In this document: piece by piece, positions 9,413 to 18,514 of the stretch
Numbering within the stretch: position 1 is the first letter of the stretch
Layout: each line of letters starts with the position of its first letter
Source: Terracoccus sp. 273MFTsu3.1
GTDB lineage: Bacteria; Actinomycetota; Actinomycetes; Actinomycetales; Dermatophilaceae
Reading direction: 5' to 3'
NCBI RefSeq assembly: GCF_000383675.1
Contig: NZ_KB911820.1
Location: 806,001 to 870,000 of the forward strand
Length of the DNA: 64,000 nucleotides
Program-made: the position numbers and the translations under genes
Notes under the pieces: generated by a model
Told to the model about the DNA's origin: nothing
What the model saw: the letters and a program-made list of their open reading frames with translations, nothing else
Database searches by the model: none

Positions 9413-9853
9413 ATGAGCGAGAGCACGACCGCAAGAGACCCCAAGGACCTGCGCCGCGTCACCCTGACCCGCGACAGCGTCGGCCGCTACACCGCCCGCA
9501 ACGACCGCGGCGGCTCGATCACGCTGAGCTCCGGCACCGACGAGCTCTCGCCGGTCGAGCTGCTGCTCGCCGGCATCGCCGGCTGCACCGCGGTCGACGT
9601 CGACACCGTGACGACGCGGCGCGCCGAGCCCGAGCAGTTCGAGATCGAGGTGACGGCCGACAAGGTCAAGGACGAGCACGGCAACCACCTCCAGGACATC
9701 GAGGTGCGCTTCCGCGTGCGCTTCCCCGAGGGCGACGGCGGCGACGCGGCGCGCGAGATGCTGCCCAAGCTCGTCAAGCGCTCGCACGACGAGTGGTGCA
9801 CCGTGAGCCGCACCGTCGAGCTCGGTCAGCAGGTCACGACCACCATCGAGTGA
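9413..9853 (+). CDS. OsmC/Ohr-family peroxiredoxin-like protein
   Basis: A 146-residue OsmC-fold protein. Members reduce organic hydroperoxides through a peroxidatic and a resolving cysteine. Both are present: AGCTAVD at about residue 58 and EWCTVSRT near residue 126, with the supporting SPVELLLAGIAG helix. The N-terminal basic strand (RVTLTRDSVGRYTARND) is usual for the YhfA-like branch. The length fits the family. Its stop is 33 bases from the convergent AraC-type regulator, with a hairpin between. Confidence 0.88.
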   Translation: MSESTTARDPKDLRRVTLTRDSVGRYTARNDRGGSITLSSGTDELSPVELLLAGIAGCTAVDVDTVTTRRAEPEQFEIEVTADKVKDEHGNHLQDIEVRFRVRFPEGDGGDAAREMLPKLVKRSHDEWCTVSRTVELGQQVTTTIE

Positions 9854-9861
9854 CGAAGACC

Positions 9862-9879
9862 CGCCGTCCCCCGACGGCG
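9862..9879. terminator. Hairpin between convergent genes
   Basis: CGCCGTC, a four-base loop, and GACGGCG form a perfect 7-bp GC stem in the 33-base gap between osmC and the convergent regulator. There is no T-run, which is common for actinobacterial terminators. A bidirectional role is inferred. Confidence 0.45.
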
Positions 9880-9886
9880 TGGGCCG

Positions 9887-10810
9887 TCAGGCGTGGTGGG
9901 CGGCGTCGAGCCACTCGATGGGGTCGCCCCACCCGAGCCGGCTGACCCCGTGCCTGTCGAGCGCGCGCACCGCGAGGGTGCGCCGGTGCGCCGCGAACGT
10001 CAGGACGTGCGCGACCATCGCGCCGTAGGAGCAGACGTAGGGCGGGTCGCAGGACGCGTCGACGAAGACGTCGTCGAGCCGACCCCCTTCGATCGCCTCG
10101 CGCACGTGGCCGAGGAAGACGGGTGCGGCGTCGGCGAGACGACGGCGAGCCGACGTCAGCGACTCGTGCTCCTCGACGGAGAAGTCGTAGTCGCGGCTCG
10201 CCATCGTCGCGTTCCACATCGCCATCTGGCCCACGAGCCGGCTGATGATGCGACGCAGCGTGGACGGGTCGGGATCGTCGTCGACGTTGATGACGATCGG
10301 CTCGTCGAGCTGTTCGTCGGTGAGCTGGCCGGCGCACTCGATGAGCTGGCCGGTCAGCCAGATGTGGTGCTCGACCATCCTCTGCACGAGGTCCATGGCA
10401 GTGACCTTTCGCTGGGCCGGGAGGCGTATGCCGCCGGGCGGGTGGAAGTGGATGTCGTTGGCCGCCTCGAGACGGATCGTCCCCGGACGTCCGCGCCACG
10501 CGCTCGGCGTCGTGCCGTACGCGCGACGGAACGCCCGGGTGAACGCCTCGTGCGAGCCGTAGCCCGCCTCGACCGCGACGTCGAGGACGGAGAGGCGGCT
10601 GGCCGCGAGGCGGTAGGCGGAACGCTCGAGCAGCACCCTGCGGCGCAGGGAGCTCGGCGCCTCGCCTGCGCCCGCGCTGACGATGCGGTCGAGGTGGAAC
10701 CGTGACAGGTGCAGCCGGCCCGCGATCTGCTCACCGGTCAGGTCGGGCTCGTCGAGGGTGTCGACGAGCACGTCCAGCCAGGCGCTGAAGGTGTCACGGG
10801 AGCCGGTCAC
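9887..10810 (-). CDS. AraC-type regulator fused to a DinB-like domain
   Basis: A 307-residue protein with two parts. Residues 1-105 form an AraC-type DNA-binding unit: a first helix-turn-helix (GEQIAGRLHLSRFHLDRIV) and a second one (SVLDVAVEAGYGSHEAFTRAF) ending in the signature YGTTPSAWR. From about residue 135 the protein continues as a helical DinB-like domain (LVQRMVEHHIWLTGQL, AMWNATM, VAHVLTFAAHRRTLAVRAL) with histidines placed like a metal-binding site. The fusion suggests a regulator whose activity is tied to a DinB-type sensor or enzyme. The target gene is unknown; it does not lie divergently next to a clear partner. Confidence 0.8.
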   Translation of the reverse strand: MTGSRDTFSAWLDVLVDTLDEPDLTGEQIAGRLHLSRFHLDRIVSAGAGEAPSSLRRRVLLERSAYRLAASRLSVLDVAVEAGYGSHEAFTRAFRRAYGTTPSAWRGRPGTIRLEAANDIHFHPPGGIRLPAQRKVTAMDLVQRMVEHHIWLTGQLIECAGQLTDEQLDEPIVINVDDDPDPSTLRRIISRLVGQMAMWNATMASRDYDFSVEEHESLTSARRRLADAAPVFLGHVREAIEGGRLDDVFVDASCDPPYVCSYGAMVAHVLTFAAHRRTLAVRALDRHGVSRLGWGDPIEWLDAAHHA

Positions 10811-10878
10811 GTCACGATCCTGCGCGCCTCGGCCCGGGCGTACTTGATCGGGTTTGCTCCGTCGGCGAGGCCGCCCGC

Positions 10879-12267
10879 TCAGGGGTAGACGACGACCTTG
10901 TCACCGATGCGCACCGCGAAGAAGAGCGCCTTGACCTGGGCGTGGTCGGCGATGTTGACGCAGCCGTGGCTCGCGCTCGCGTAGCCGAGGCGCGCGAAGT
11001 TGGACGAGTAGTGCACGGCCTGGCCGCCGGAGAAGAACATCGAGTAGGGCATCGGCGTGAAGTAGAGGTTGGAGATGACGTACTCGTACTTCCGGGAGAC
11101 GCTGAAGGTGCCCTCGCGCGTCTCCTTGCCGGGCCGGCCGAAACGGGCCCACATCGACGTGAGCGGCTTGCCGTTCACGACCCACGTGAGGGTGCGGGTG
11201 GACTTGTCGACGCACATGACCCTGCCGGTGCGGCAGCGCTTGTCGAGCGAGGAGAGCGCGGGCACGAGCGGGCGCAGGCCCGCGTAGTAGCGGTGCTGGT
11301 CGAAGGTGCCGGGCGTGTAGGTGAGGGCCCGCAGGCGCGCCCACGTGCGGCTGTCGACGACACCTGACTGGGGCACGTCGTAGGCGCGCTGGAAGGCGAG
11401 CACCTTCTGGCCGAGCGTCCAGCCGTAGGTGCCGGAGAACGCATACGGCCACAGACCCTTGGCGCCGAGGCGCCGCTGGAGCTCGCGGACGTTGGCGGCG
11501 GGCGCCGTGGTGCCGAGCACCACCGGTGACGTCGTCATCGAGACCAGCCGGCTCCACGTGCGCTGGTCGAGCACGCCGGACTGGGGGAGGTTCTGGTCGC
11601 GCTGGAAGGTGAGCACCTTCTGGCCGAGGGTCCAGCCGTAGGTGCCGGACACGGCGTAGGACCAGTAGGAGGTCCTGACGGCACGCAGACGCGACTGGAG
11701 GTCCTTGACGGCGTAGCCGGTCGAGCCCTCCTTGAGACGGGTCGTGGTCGCGGTGAGGGCGACGAGCCGGCTCCACGTGCGCTGGTCGAGCACGCCGGAC
11801 TGGGGGAGGTTCTGGTCGCGCTGGAAGGTGAGCACCTTCTGGCCGAGGGTCCAGCCGTAGGTGCCGGACACGGCGTACGTCCAGTAGGACGCCTTGACGA
11901 GGCGCAGGCGCACCTGGAGGTCCTTGACCTTCCAGCCGGAGCTGCCGGTCGGGATGACGACGGGGCTCGGCGCGGGCGGCGGCGGGGTCGTCGTCGTGGG
12001 GCTCGACGTCGTCGTGGTCGTCGTCGTGGGGGGCGTCGTCGTGGTGGTCGTGGTGGTGCCGGACGTCGAGGTCGTCGTCGCGTCGGCGACCGTGCTCCCG
12101 GCGGTCGAGCCGACCGAGCCCGTGGACGTCGAGGTGCCGGGCGGTGTCGGCGTGCCGGTGAGGTCGTCGGCACGGGCGGCCGGAGCCGTCACGGCGAGTG
12201 CGATGACCGCCAGCGTGGCAGCGACGCTGCCCACGGTGCGATTCCTGTCCATGCGGATGGTCCTCAT
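10879..12267 (-). CDS. Exported L,D-transpeptidase with three peptidoglycan-binding repeats
   Basis: A 462-residue secreted cell-wall enzyme that forms 3-3 cross-links or attaches proteins to peptidoglycan. A signal peptide (AALAVIALAVTAPAARA) is followed by a long Thr/Pro-rich linker, then three PG_binding_1-type repeats of about 75 residues (each with SGTYGWTLGQKVL), then a YkuD domain. The catalytic motif is complete: a histidine in AVHYSS and SASHGCVNI with the nucleophilic cysteine. The ATG at 12267 gives a proper signal peptide. The first two repeats are almost identical in DNA, pointing to recent duplication. Confidence 0.88.
   Translation of the reverse strand: MRTIRMDRNRTVGSVAATLAVIALAVTAPAARADDLTGTPTPPGTSTSTGSVGSTAGSTVADATTTSTSGTTTTTTTTPPTTTTTTTSSPTTTTPPPPAPSPVVIPTGSSGWKVKDLQVRLRLVKASYWTYAVSGTYGWTLGQKVLTFQRDQNLPQSGVLDQRTWSRLVALTATTTRLKEGSTGYAVKDLQSRLRAVRTSYWSYAVSGTYGWTLGQKVLTFQRDQNLPQSGVLDQRTWSRLVSMTTSPVVLGTTAPAANVRELQRRLGAKGLWPYAFSGTYGWTLGQKVLAFQRAYDVPQSGVVDSRTWARLRALTYTPGTFDQHRYYAGLRPLVPALSSLDKRCRTGRVMCVDKSTRTLTWVVNGKPLTSMWARFGRPGKETREGTFSVSRKYEYVISNLYFTPMPYSMFFSGGQAVHYSSNFARLGYASASHGCVNIADHAQVKALFFAVRIGDKVVVYP
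11546..11658. repeat. 113-bp direct repeat, copy A (peptidoglycan-binding module)
   Basis: Identical by eye to 11765-11877, inside the L,D-transpeptidase gene. The copies are 219 bases apart, in frame, and encode the most conserved part of repeats 1 and 2, so recombination between them would delete or add exactly one 73-residue module. Confidence 0.85.
11765..11877. repeat. 113-bp direct repeat, copy B (peptidoglycan-binding module)
   Basis: Partner of 11546-11658. The third module further along the protein is related but diverged, so only this pair is recent or kept identical by gene conversion. Confidence 0.85.
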
Positions 12268-12435
12268 GGTGTCCCCTGGTGTCCTGACCGCGCGACGGCG
12301 GGTGTGAGTCGGCGCGATCGCGCCCTTCATTGTGGCAGGCGAACCGGGCTTTGGCGCGGCGTGCCGACACCTCCCCAGACGCGTCGGCGCGCCGGAAGGT
12401 TGTCGCGGACCGGCGACCGGTCCGGAGGACGGGCG

Positions 12436-13260
12436 TCAGGCCCCCGGGAGGCGGCGGACCGTGAGGATCTGCTCGGCGCGACCGACCGGGCCGCGCACGT
12501 CGTGCAGCGTCGTCGACGTCAGCCCGAGGCCCGTGGGGCCCATCGTCACCCGGGTGTCGAATCCGACCCATCCACGGACCGGCTCGCGGAAGAGGTGCAC
12601 GCTGAGGTCGACGTTGGGGAACATCCACTCCCGCGGCGAGACGCGCACGGCGATGCCGTTGGCGGTGTCGGCGAGGCGCACGAGATCGGCTGTGGGAGAG
12701 CAGGTCTCGCCGTCGACGAGCGGGTTGAGCGCACGGATCCAGGCCCGGGTGCGGCCCGGGCGACGCTCGGCGTCCACCCGGAACTCGAGGCCCTCGATGT
12801 AGCCGCCCTCCCACGTGTCGGCCCCCGCCCACGGCAGCATCTCGCCGGGTCCGGGGATCGGCTCCAGCTCGACGCCGGCCACGGGCTCGGAGTCGTGGGC
12901 GGCGAGTCTCCACGCGTGGGCGCGCACGACGGGACGGTCGTCGACGAGCAACGTCGCCTCGACGAGCTCGATGGTGCGACCGGGGCGGGTCGTGCGCACC
13001 TCGACCCGGCTCGGCCGCGCCGGGATCATGCCGAGGATGTCGAAGGAGATGCGCGCCAGCTGCATCCCCTCCCGTGGCTCGTGGAGGTCGATCTCGTGGG
13101 CGAGGATGCCGCTGACGGGAGCCATGTGCTGCTCGTCGTCGCGCCAGGCGCCCTGCACGTGCACGGTCGGGGCGTAGAGGCCACGATCCAGCCGGCGGTA
13201 GAAGGCCGGGGTGTCGCGGTCGAGCTCGAAGTTGGTGCTGTCGCGGGTCTCGCTGGTCAC
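12436..13260 (-). CDS. Acyl-CoA thioesterase-like double hot-dog protein
   Basis: A 274-residue protein of the TesB/4HBT_3 type: two tandem hot-dog folds. The N-terminal half contains GILAHEIDLH and the central strand RISFDILGMIP, and the C-terminal half RVSPREWMFPNVDLSVHLFREP, a pattern common to actinobacterial thioesterase-family proteins. These hydrolyse acyl-CoA thioesters in the cytosol; the chain specificity is unknown. It lies 30 bases upstream of the TetR gene stop on the same strand and could be in the same transcript, with the regulator first. Confidence 0.75.
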   Translation of the reverse strand: MTSETRDSTNFELDRDTPAFYRRLDRGLYAPTVHVQGAWRDDEQHMAPVSGILAHEIDLHEPREGMQLARISFDILGMIPARPSRVEVRTTRPGRTIELVEATLLVDDRPVVRAHAWRLAAHDSEPVAGVELEPIPGPGEMLPWAGADTWEGGYIEGLEFRVDAERRPGRTRAWIRALNPLVDGETCSPTADLVRLADTANGIAVRVSPREWMFPNVDLSVHLFREPVRGWVGFDTRVTMGPTGLGLTSTTLHDVRGPVGRAEQILTVRRLPGA

Positions 13261-13290
13261 CCGCCCACCCTAGGTGTCGGTGGGTGCCGC

Positions 13291-14001
13291 TCAGACCGCG
13301 CCGTCGGAGAGACCGAGCCCGAGGTCGACCATGCGGACGAGACGCGGTGCGAGCTCGTCGACGGCGCCGGGCGGCAGGTCGCGCAGCGGGCCCTCGAGGG
13401 CGAGCATCGCCATGCCGTGGACGGCTGACCACGCGAGGAGCTCGGCACCGGGACGCTCGTCGTCGGACATGACGCCGGCGTCGACCATGGCGTCGAGCGA
13501 GTCGGCGAGCAGCTGGAAGGGGGTGCGGCCGGCGGCGCCGGCAGCGTCCGGGGAGGCGGCCCGGCTGAGGTCGACCGGTACGGCGAACGCCGCCCGGAAC
13601 AGGCCCGGCTCGTCCATCGCGAAGCGCAGGTAGCCGACACCGACGGCACGGAAGCGGGCACGCGCCCGCTGGCCCGTCTCGAGGTCGTCGGGGACGGCGT
13701 CCATCGTGGCGCTGATGACGTCAGCGGCACGCGCCTGGGCGCGGGAGACGACCTCGCCCAACAGCGCGTCACGGTCGGCGAAGTGGCGGTAGGCCGCATT
13801 GGCCGAGACCCCCACGCGGCGCGTGGCCTCGCGCAGGACGACCTTGTCGGGCCCGCCCTCGCGGGCGAGGTCGGTGCCCGCCTCGAGCAGGGCGCGGCGC
13901 AGGTCACCGTGGTGGTACGTCGCCCGCGCGGGCGGGGTGCCCGACGGGTCGGGTGCCGTGCCGGGTGCCGGGTCGGCGTCGAAGGCGGCGGACGTGCTCA
14001 C
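13291..14001 (-). CDS. TetR/AcrR-family transcriptional regulator
   Basis: A 236-residue regulator. After a Pro/Ala-rich tail of about 28 residues, the DNA-binding domain runs from HHGDLRRALLEAGTDLA through VVLREATRRVGVSANAAYRHF, which is the TetR helix-turn-helix. The C-terminal ligand domain contains WSAVHGMAML, the motif of the WHG-type TetR_C family. The GTG start at 14001 is used. It probably regulates itself and the following thioesterase gene, which is on the same strand 30 bases downstream; that is inference from position. Confidence 0.85.
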   Translation of the reverse strand: MSTSAAFDADPAPGTAPDPSGTPPARATYHHGDLRRALLEAGTDLAREGGPDKVVLREATRRVGVSANAAYRHFADRDALLGEVVSRAQARAADVISATMDAVPDDLETGQRARARFRAVGVGYLRFAMDEPGLFRAAFAVPVDLSRAASPDAAGAAGRTPFQLLADSLDAMVDAGVMSDDERPGAELLAWSAVHGMAMLALEGPLRDLPPGAVDELAPRLVRMVDLGLGLSDGAV

Positions 14002-14036
14002 AGGCCCATCATGCTCCGGGGGTGTCCCGGTGGGCC

Positions 14037-15101
14037 TCACCCGGCTGCGGGATGGGACGGGGGTGTCGCGAGGCCGCGCCGGGTCAGCACGGCGCGGAGC
14101 AGGTCGGGGCGGTTGGTGATGAGACCGTCGACGCCGAGGTCGACGAGACGTGCCATGTCGTCCTCGTCGTCGACGGTCCACGGCACGACGACGAGCCCCG
14201 CGGCGTGCGCGGTGCGGACGAGCGTGGCATCGACGGGGAGGTCCTGCCGCGGTGACAGGGCGACGACGCCGGCGATCCCGGAGGCGGCACGCACGACGTC
14301 GCCGTCCACGGCGTCGATGTCGATGCCGCCCAGCCACGGGGACGCGCCCTCCTCGCCGCGCTCTAGCCGCTCGGGCGAGACGAGGGCGACGAGCCGGGCG
14401 CGGGGCGCGATGCGGTGGACCGCGGTGAGGCTCGCCCAGTCGAACGACTGGACCGTCGCGCGGTCCGCGACGCCGCCCTCGTCGAGCACCGCCCACACCT
14501 TCGCGGCGTACTCGTCGCGCGGCACGGTGAGTCCGAGGTCGTCCGCCTGCACCTTGATCTCGACGTTGAGCCCGACGTCGTCGGCGCCGCGCTCGCGCAG
14601 CAGGTCGACGACCTCGCGGAGCTCGGGCACCCTCGCGCCGGACACCGCGCGCTGGTCCGGGTGGTCGGGGGTCGGTTGGAAGCCGCAGTCGAGCGTGCTC
14701 ACCTGCGCGAGCGTCAGGAGCCGGAAGGGCTTGCCGGAGTAGGGAAAGAGGTCGTCGGACGGGCTCGCCGGCGACGTGTCGCGGCACGTGTCGGGGTTGA
14801 CCCGGTTGTCGTGGGCGACGACGACGGCACCGTCGCGGGTGACCTGCGCGTCGAGCTCGAGGGTCGTGACGCCGATGTCGAGCGCGCGCGAGAAGGCCTC
14901 CAGGGTGTTCTCCGACGTCAGGTCCGCACCGCCGCGGTGCGCCTGGAGGTCGAAGGCGCCGGCCCGTCTGGTCGGGGCGTCCGCGGGCGGCCCTCCGCCG
15001 CCTGCGCAGGCGGCCACGAGGAGAGCGACGAGTGCGAGGACGATCGTGCCGGCGAGCGCCGTGGCGGCGCAGGGACGCGGCTCTCCTCGCGTGGCCACCA
15101 C
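14037..15101 (-). CDS. Glycerophosphodiester phosphodiesterase, lipoprotein
   Basis: A 354-residue membrane-anchored GDPD. Hydrolyses glycerophosphodiesters to glycerol-3-phosphate and an alcohol. A hydrophobic signal with lipobox VAAC is followed by the GDPD core: QAHRGG (catalytic histidine), SENTLEAF, LELDAQVTRDG with metal-binding acidic residues, VVAHD (second histidine), NVEIK and the C-terminal PWTVDDEDDM and GVDGLITNRP. All key residues appear present. The tandem GTG starts at 15101/15098 lie one base beyond the ldh stop, so it is probably translated from the ldh message. Confidence 0.85.
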   Translation of the reverse strand: MVATRGEPRPCAATALAGTIVLALVALLVAACAGGGGPPADAPTRRAGAFDLQAHRGGADLTSENTLEAFSRALDIGVTTLELDAQVTRDGAVVVAHDNRVNPDTCRDTSPASPSDDLFPYSGKPFRLLTLAQVSTLDCGFQPTPDHPDQRAVSGARVPELREVVDLLRERGADDVGLNVEIKVQADDLGLTVPRDEYAAKVWAVLDEGGVADRATVQSFDWASLTAVHRIAPRARLVALVSPERLERGEEGASPWLGGIDIDAVDGDVVRAASGIAGVVALSPRQDLPVDATLVRTAHAAGLVVVPWTVDDEDDMARLVDLGVDGLITNRPDLLRAVLTRRGLATPPSHPAAG

Positions 15102-15102
15102 G

Positions 15103-16083
15103 TCAGAACCCGAAGCGCCGGGCCGTCGCACGCACGGCCTCCGCGGACGCCCGCAGGCCCGCCAGCTCGGCGTCGGTCATCGGCACCTCGACCCGGTCGC
15201 CGACGCCGCCGGAGTGGACGATCGCCGGCACCGACAGGCAGACGTCGCCGATGCCGTAGTAGTCGTCGAGCAGCGAGCTGACGGGAAGGATGCGGCGCTC
15301 GTCGTAGAGAACCGCCTCGATGATGCGCGTGGCGGCGAGGCCGATCGCGTAGTTCGTCGCGCCCTTGCCCTCGATGACCCGGTAGGCCGACTGCACGACG
15401 TCGGTCGCGATGCGGTCGCGGGCCTCCTCGTCGAGGGCGATGCGTCCGTCCGACGCGCGCCACTGCAGGAGCGGCACGGAGCCGATGGTCGCGGACGACC
15501 ACAACGGCAGCTCGGAGTCGCCGTGCTCGCCGATGACGTACGCGTGCACGCTCTGGGCCGCGACGCCCGTGTGCTCGGCGAGGAGGAAGCGCAGGCGTGA
15601 CGAGTCGAGGACCGTGCCCGACCCGAAGAGCCGTTCGGCCGGCAGCCCGGACACCTGGAGCGCCGCATACGTGACGACGTCGACGGGGTTGGTGACCATG
15701 ACGTGCACGGCGTCGGGAGCGACCTCGACGAGCCGCGGCAGGATCGCGCGCATGATGCCGATCGTCGACTCGGCGAGGTCGAGCCGGGACTGCCCCGGCT
15801 TCTGCTTGGCCCCCGCCGTGAAGACGATGACGTCGGAGTCGGACAGCACCTCGACGTCGTCGGAGCCGTCGACGTGCGCCATCGGGACGAACTGGATGCC
15901 GTGGCTCAGGTCGAGCGCCTCGGCGCGCACCTTGGCGGCGTTGACGTCGAAGAGCGCGACGTTCTGCGCGACGCCGCGCATCAACGCGGCATACGCGAGC
16001 GTGGCGCCGACGGCGCCGGCCCCGACGATCCCGAGCTTCGTCGTGCGGCGGCGGGTGCTGCCTGCCGGTGTCTCCACGGTCAT
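15103..16083 (-). CDS. ldh: L-lactate dehydrogenase
   Basis: A 326-residue NAD-dependent enzyme interconverting pyruvate and lactate in the cytosol. The Rossmann motif GIVGAGAVGATLAY lies near residue 20, the substrate arginine region is in KPGQSRLDL, NPVDVVTY is the conserved strand, and VIGEHGDSELPLW contains the active-site histidine. LDLAESTIGIM and the arginine placement favour LDH over malate dehydrogenase. The ATG is preceded by GGAGGA at good spacing. It is followed by the GDPD gene. Confidence 0.9.
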   Translation of the reverse strand: MTVETPAGSTRRRTTKLGIVGAGAVGATLAYAALMRGVAQNVALFDVNAAKVRAEALDLSHGIQFVPMAHVDGSDDVEVLSDSDVIVFTAGAKQKPGQSRLDLAESTIGIMRAILPRLVEVAPDAVHVMVTNPVDVVTYAALQVSGLPAERLFGSGTVLDSSRLRFLLAEHTGVAAQSVHAYVIGEHGDSELPLWSSATIGSVPLLQWRASDGRIALDEEARDRIATDVVQSAYRVIEGKGATNYAIGLAATRIIEAVLYDERRILPVSSLLDDYYGIGDVCLSVPAIVHSGGVGDRVEVPMTDAELAGLRASAEAVRATARRFGF

Positions 16084-16242
16084 CGTCGGTCCTCCGTCGC
16101 TCGTGCCCGTCGTCGCTGCGAGTGTGTCAGCCTCACGGCCTGACTGCCGAGAGGTGGGCGAGCCCGGACAGGGCCGAGCGGGGGCCACCCTTCGGCTCGA
16201 GGTGTCCTCGGGCACGCGGCCGAGGCGTGTGACGATGGGGTC

Positions 16243-17001
16243 GTGGACCTGCCCCTGGATGCCGTCCCGTCGCTGGACGGGTATCCCGTGCAGCCCCCGC
16301 CACTGCGCCCGCCCGTCGTCTTCGACCAGGTCTGGCGCGACCTGACGTTCGTCCACTGGCCCGTCGACCCGGACTCGGTGCGCCACCTCTTCCCGACGGG
16401 CACGCGCCCCGACGTCTTCGCCGACGGGCGCACGTACGTCGCGCTCGTCCCCTTCGTCATGGACGGCATGCGGCTCGGTCGGGCACCCTCGCCCCGGCTC
16501 CCATGGCTCGGAAGCTTCCTCGAGACCAACATCCGGCTCTACTCGGTCGACGACGCCGGGCGCCACGGGGTGCTCTTCCGCTCCCTGGAGACCGAGCGGT
16601 CCCTCGTCGTCCTCGGCGCTCGCGCCGGCCTCGGGATCCCCTACACGTGGGCCAGGATGCGGCTGCGCCGTGACGGTGACGTCGTGACCTACACGAGCCG
16701 GCGCCGGGCACCGGCCCGCGGACTGCGCAGCCTCCTCACGGTCCGCGTCGGGGAGGCCGTCGACCCGACGCCGCTCGAGACGTGGCTGACCGCCCGCTGG
16801 GGCGCGCACACCCGCGTGGCCGGGCGCACGCTCTGGGTGCCGAACGAGCACGACCCGTGGTCCTTGTATGCCGCCGAGGTCGTCGAGCTCGCCGACGACC
16901 TCCTCGGGGCGAGCCGTGTCACCCCCTCCGGACCGCGGCTGCGCGCCCTGTGGTCACCGGGCGTGGCCACGCGGTTCGGCCGCCCGTCACGCGTGGCCTG
17001 A
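16243..17001 (+). CDS. DUF2071 (YqjF-like) family protein
   Basis: A 252-residue protein of the DUF2071 family, which has an acetoacetate-decarboxylase-like fold and no assigned role. Typical family features are the N-terminal WRDLTFVHWPVDP, the strand TYVALVPFVMDGMR, and FLETNIRLYSVD, then GVLFRSLETERSLVV and GIPYTWARM. The GTG start lies about 160 bases from the divergent ldh start. It ends 17 bases before the convergent aminotransferase. Confidence 0.8.
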   Translation: MDLPLDAVPSLDGYPVQPPPLRPPVVFDQVWRDLTFVHWPVDPDSVRHLFPTGTRPDVFADGRTYVALVPFVMDGMRLGRAPSPRLPWLGSFLETNIRLYSVDDAGRHGVLFRSLETERSLVVLGARAGLGIPYTWARMRLRRDGDVVTYTSRRRAPARGLRSLLTVRVGEAVDPTPLETWLTARWGAHTRVAGRTLWVPNEHDPWSLYAAEVVELADDLLGASRVTPSGPRLRALWSPGVATRFGRPSRVA

Positions 17002-17018
17002 GGTGCGGGAGGGGTCGG

Positions 17019-18374
17019 TCAGGCGAAGAGCTCGCGCAGGCAGTCGCCGAACATCGTCGTGTGCGCCTCGACGTCGGCGGCGGTCGTCGCGGGGCTCATC
17101 AGCGCCATGTTGTGGAAGGGCGTCAGGAGGATGCCGCGGTTGAGCGCGTAGAGGTGGAGGTACTGCTGCAGCTCGAAGTCGTCGGCGTCGTGCGCCTCCT
17201 GGCCGTCGTGCGAGGGGCGGCCGGAGAAGTTGTACTCGGCCCGGGCGCCGAGACGCGTCACGTGCCAGTCGGCCCCGACGGCGTCGATGCCGGCCTGCAC
17301 GCCGTCGGCCCACGCGTCGGCGAGCGGCACCATGTGCTCGAACGCCTCGGCTGTCATGACGTGCTCGAGCGTGGCCTTCATGGCAGCCATCGAGAGGCCG
17401 TTGCCGGCGAGCGTGCCGCCGATGCCGCCCACGTCGATGTCCTCCAGCTCGATGGAGCGCGCGATGCGGTCGGCGATGTCCCGGCTGAAACCGAAGGTGC
17501 CGCACGGGATGCCGCCGCCGATGGACTTGCCGATGACGAGCAGGTCGGGCTCGAGGCCGTGGGCGCCGGTGTAGCCACCGGGGCCAGCGCAGATCGTGTG
17601 GGTCTCGTCGTTGACGAGCAGCGTGCCGTAGCGCGTCGCGAGCTCGCGCACGCCCTCGTTGTAGCCGGGGTCGGGCAGCACGATGCCGATGTTGGTCAGC
17701 GCCGGCTCGACGAGGATCGCCGCGACGTCGCCATGGGCCAGGGCGCGTTCGAGCGCCTTGAGGTCGTTGAACTCGACGACGCGCGTCGTCTCCGACGTGT
17801 CGACGGGCGCGCCGATGTTGCTGCCCCGGTCGACCGTCGAGCCGTCGGGGCCCAGCGTCGCGAAGGCCTCGTCGACGGAGCCGTGGTAGCACCAGTTGTG
17901 GACGACGACCTTGCTGCGGCCGGTGAGGTGGCGGGCGTAGCGGATCGCGTGGCGGTTCGCGTCCGTGGCGGTCAGCGTGAACTGCCAGTAGGGGAGGCCG
18001 AAGCGCTCGGCAAGGCCGGTCGAGACCGCGATGGCGTCCTCGGTGGGCAGCATCGTCGTGATCCCGCGGGAGAGCTGTCGGGTCACGGCCTCGACCGTCG
18101 GCGCGGGGGAGTGCCCCATCATCGCCCCCGTGTCACCGAGGCAGAGGTCGACGTGGTCGATGCCGTCGACGCACGTGAAGTGCGCCCCCTCGGCGTGCTC
18201 GACGAAGACCGGGAAGTCGCCGGGCCACTTGACCATCCAGCTCATCGGGACGCCACCGGGCATGTGCGCGGCCGCCTGCTCGGCCAGGGCCCGGGAGCGC
18301 GGGCGAGCCTCGGAGAAGGCTGTCCGCTCGCGGGCGTGCAGCTCGGCGAGACGGGCGCGGTCGACGGTGCTCAT
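17019..18374 (-). CDS. Class III PLP-dependent aminotransferase
   Basis: A 451-residue aminotransferase of the glutamate-1-semialdehyde mutase/omega-amine group. Seen in order: GGVPMSWM and the substrate region, DGIDHVDLCLGDTGAMMGHSP, FTLTATDANRHAIRYAR, LLVNDETHTIC with the PLP-binding aspartate, VIGKSIGGGIPCG with the Schiff-base lysine, and GTLAGNGLSMAA. It lies divergent to an amine-oxidase-like FAD enzyme, and the two could act in one amine (for example polyamine) breakdown route; the substrate is inference. Confidence 0.82.
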   Translation of the reverse strand: MSTVDRARLAELHARERTAFSEARPRSRALAEQAAAHMPGGVPMSWMVKWPGDFPVFVEHAEGAHFTCVDGIDHVDLCLGDTGAMMGHSPAPTVEAVTRQLSRGITTMLPTEDAIAVSTGLAERFGLPYWQFTLTATDANRHAIRYARHLTGRSKVVVHNWCYHGSVDEAFATLGPDGSTVDRGSNIGAPVDTSETTRVVEFNDLKALERALAHGDVAAILVEPALTNIGIVLPDPGYNEGVRELATRYGTLLVNDETHTICAGPGGYTGAHGLEPDLLVIGKSIGGGIPCGTFGFSRDIADRIARSIELEDIDVGGIGGTLAGNGLSMAAMKATLEHVMTAEAFEHMVPLADAWADGVQAGIDAVGADWHVTRLGARAEYNFSGRPSHDGQEAHDADDFELQQYLHLYALNRGILLTPFHNMALMSPATTAADVEAHTTMFGDCLRELFA

Positions 18375-18514
18375 GCCCGCATCATGCCCTGCCGGGCCAC
18401 GTGGTGGAAGTGATGCCACGAACCCGGCCGGACCGCGGATTCCGTAGGTGTTGGAAGGGGATTCAAGCGAAAAGGCACAGGTTCCCAGGGGTTGCGGAGG
18501 GCCGGTGAGGTGGC

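Noticed and set aside
10901-13432. An 843-codon frame over the transpeptidase and thioesterase genes.
   Set aside because: It is a shifted reading of both genes on the same strand; their own frames have signal peptide, catalytic and fold motifs.
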